A DNA stretch of 64,000 nucleotides from Timburyella sp030842085 (GTDB lineage: Bacteria; Bacillota; Clostridia; Oscillospirales; Acutalibacteraceae): positions 6,613 to 70,612 of the forward strand of contig JAUUSE010000004.1 in the NCBI GenBank assembly GCA_030842085.1. Direction: 5' to 3'. Below, piece by piece: positions 63,648 through 64,000 of the stretch. The position numbers and the translations under genes were made by a program. The number at the start of each line of letters is the position of its first letter. Position 1 is the first letter of the stretch. The notes beneath the pieces were generated by a model. The model had not been told where the DNA came from. It ran no database searches and saw only the letters and a list, made by a program, of their open reading frames with translations.

Positions 63648-64000
63648 TTAAATATAAAGGCCGCTGTTTTCCAGCTCGTCTATAAGCAGGTCGCCCATTA
63701 TATCAACATTAAACGGAGTAATTATAAATGTGCTGTTTGCAACCCTTTTAAGCTGGCCGTTGTTTGCATATGCGACGCCGCTTAAAAAGTCTACCAGCCT
63801 GCGCGCAACGTCCTTGCTTGTAGATTCAAGGTTAAGCACTACTGTACGCTTAGCGTTGAGATGATCGGCAATTGACGGCGCATCGTCAAAGCGCTCCGGC
63901 TTTACAAGCACCACCTGAAGCTTGGTCGTAGCATTTATATTGACCACCTTGTTGCGCTTGTCCGAAAAGTCGTCACTGCGCGGCCTTGAGGATGAATATG
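63648..64000 (-). CDS. sepF: SepF cell-division protein, 5' end cut by window
   Basis: The C-terminal SepF domain is complete: QVVLVKPERFDDAPSIADHL, KRTVVLNLESTSKDVARRLVDFLSGVAYA, FIITPFNVDI. The frame stays open to the window edge through a Ser/Arg/Asp linker, so the N-terminal membrane-binding helix lies outside. SepF tethers FtsZ to the membrane. Confidence 0.95.
   Translation of the reverse strand, partial: YSSSRPRSDDFSDKRNKVVNINATTKLQVVLVKPERFDDAPSIADHLNAKRTVVLNLESTSKDVARRLVDFLSGVAYANNGQLKRVANSTFIITPFNVDIMGDLLIDELENSGLYI

Noticed and set aside
1..64000. CRISPR array or intact insertion sequence
   Set aside because: No regularly spaced identical repeats and no transposase or integrase gene were seen anywhere in the window.

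Overview
The window is a gene-dense piece of a Gram-positive, endospore-forming chromosome, most likely from class Clostridia. Support comes from spoIVA next to a SipL-type SPOCS/LysM gene, a CwlJ/SleB hydrolase next to GerQ, SpoIVFB with an M23 partner, YunB, SpoVM, IreB with a PASTA kinase, a 2-oxoacid:ferredoxin oxidoreductase and a split transketolase. The species cannot be named from the sequence.

Layout. 1-1.5 kb: sporulation protease pair (minus). 1.7-5.8 kb: ireB, a small unknown gene, then a VanR/VanS-like two-component system and a VanW-like gene; an 11-bp direct-repeat site sits over a weak promoter ahead of vanW, with an intrinsic terminator between them. 5.8-7.5 kb: an atypical patch with an orphan gene, a degenerate structured repeat tract and tRNA-Leu(CAA) carrying a duplicated terminator. 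7.6-14 kb: ligA, yunB, a lipoprotein, pncB. 14.3-15.4 kb: two AT-rich orphans, one with a GIY-YIG domain. 15.5-18.8 kb: 2-oxoacid:ferredoxin oxidoreductase operon and a P-loop ATPase. 19.4-20.6 kb: CwlJ-like/GerQ spore germination pair. 20.7-28 kb: plsY, der, a DUF512 protein, rpmF, pgi, a histidine phosphatase. 28.2-31 kb: regulators, tRNA-Gln(CTG), and a small XRE-repressor module with two perfect palindromic operators. 31-34 kb: spoIVA and sipL.

34.7-49.8 kb is a long minus-strand housekeeping array in nearly the order known from Bacillus subtilis: yicC-remA-gmk-rpoZ-priA-def-fmt-rsmB-rlmN-stp-prkC-rsgA-thiN-spoVM. It includes a 26-codon spoVM and a 55-codon membrane-protein gene in front of it. 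RlmN appears to start at an ATA codon. 49.9-57.6 kb holds histidine biosynthesis genes (hisZ, G, D, C, B, A, I, E) without hisH or hisF. 58-64 kb holds a split transketolase, then sepF (cut by the window edge)-divIVA-lspA-rluD-HAD phosphatase.

Functional themes: spore morphogenesis (SpoIVA, SipL and SpoVM together cover the basal-layer machinery), cell-envelope signalling (PASTA kinase, phosphatase, IreB, VanRS-like), and translation/RNA maintenance. No CRISPR array, complete prophage or intact insertion sequence was recognised. The points most worth a second look are the VanRS/VanW control region, the tRNA-Leu-associated repeat tract, the XRE operator module, and the spoVM/rlmN small-gene and start-codon details.
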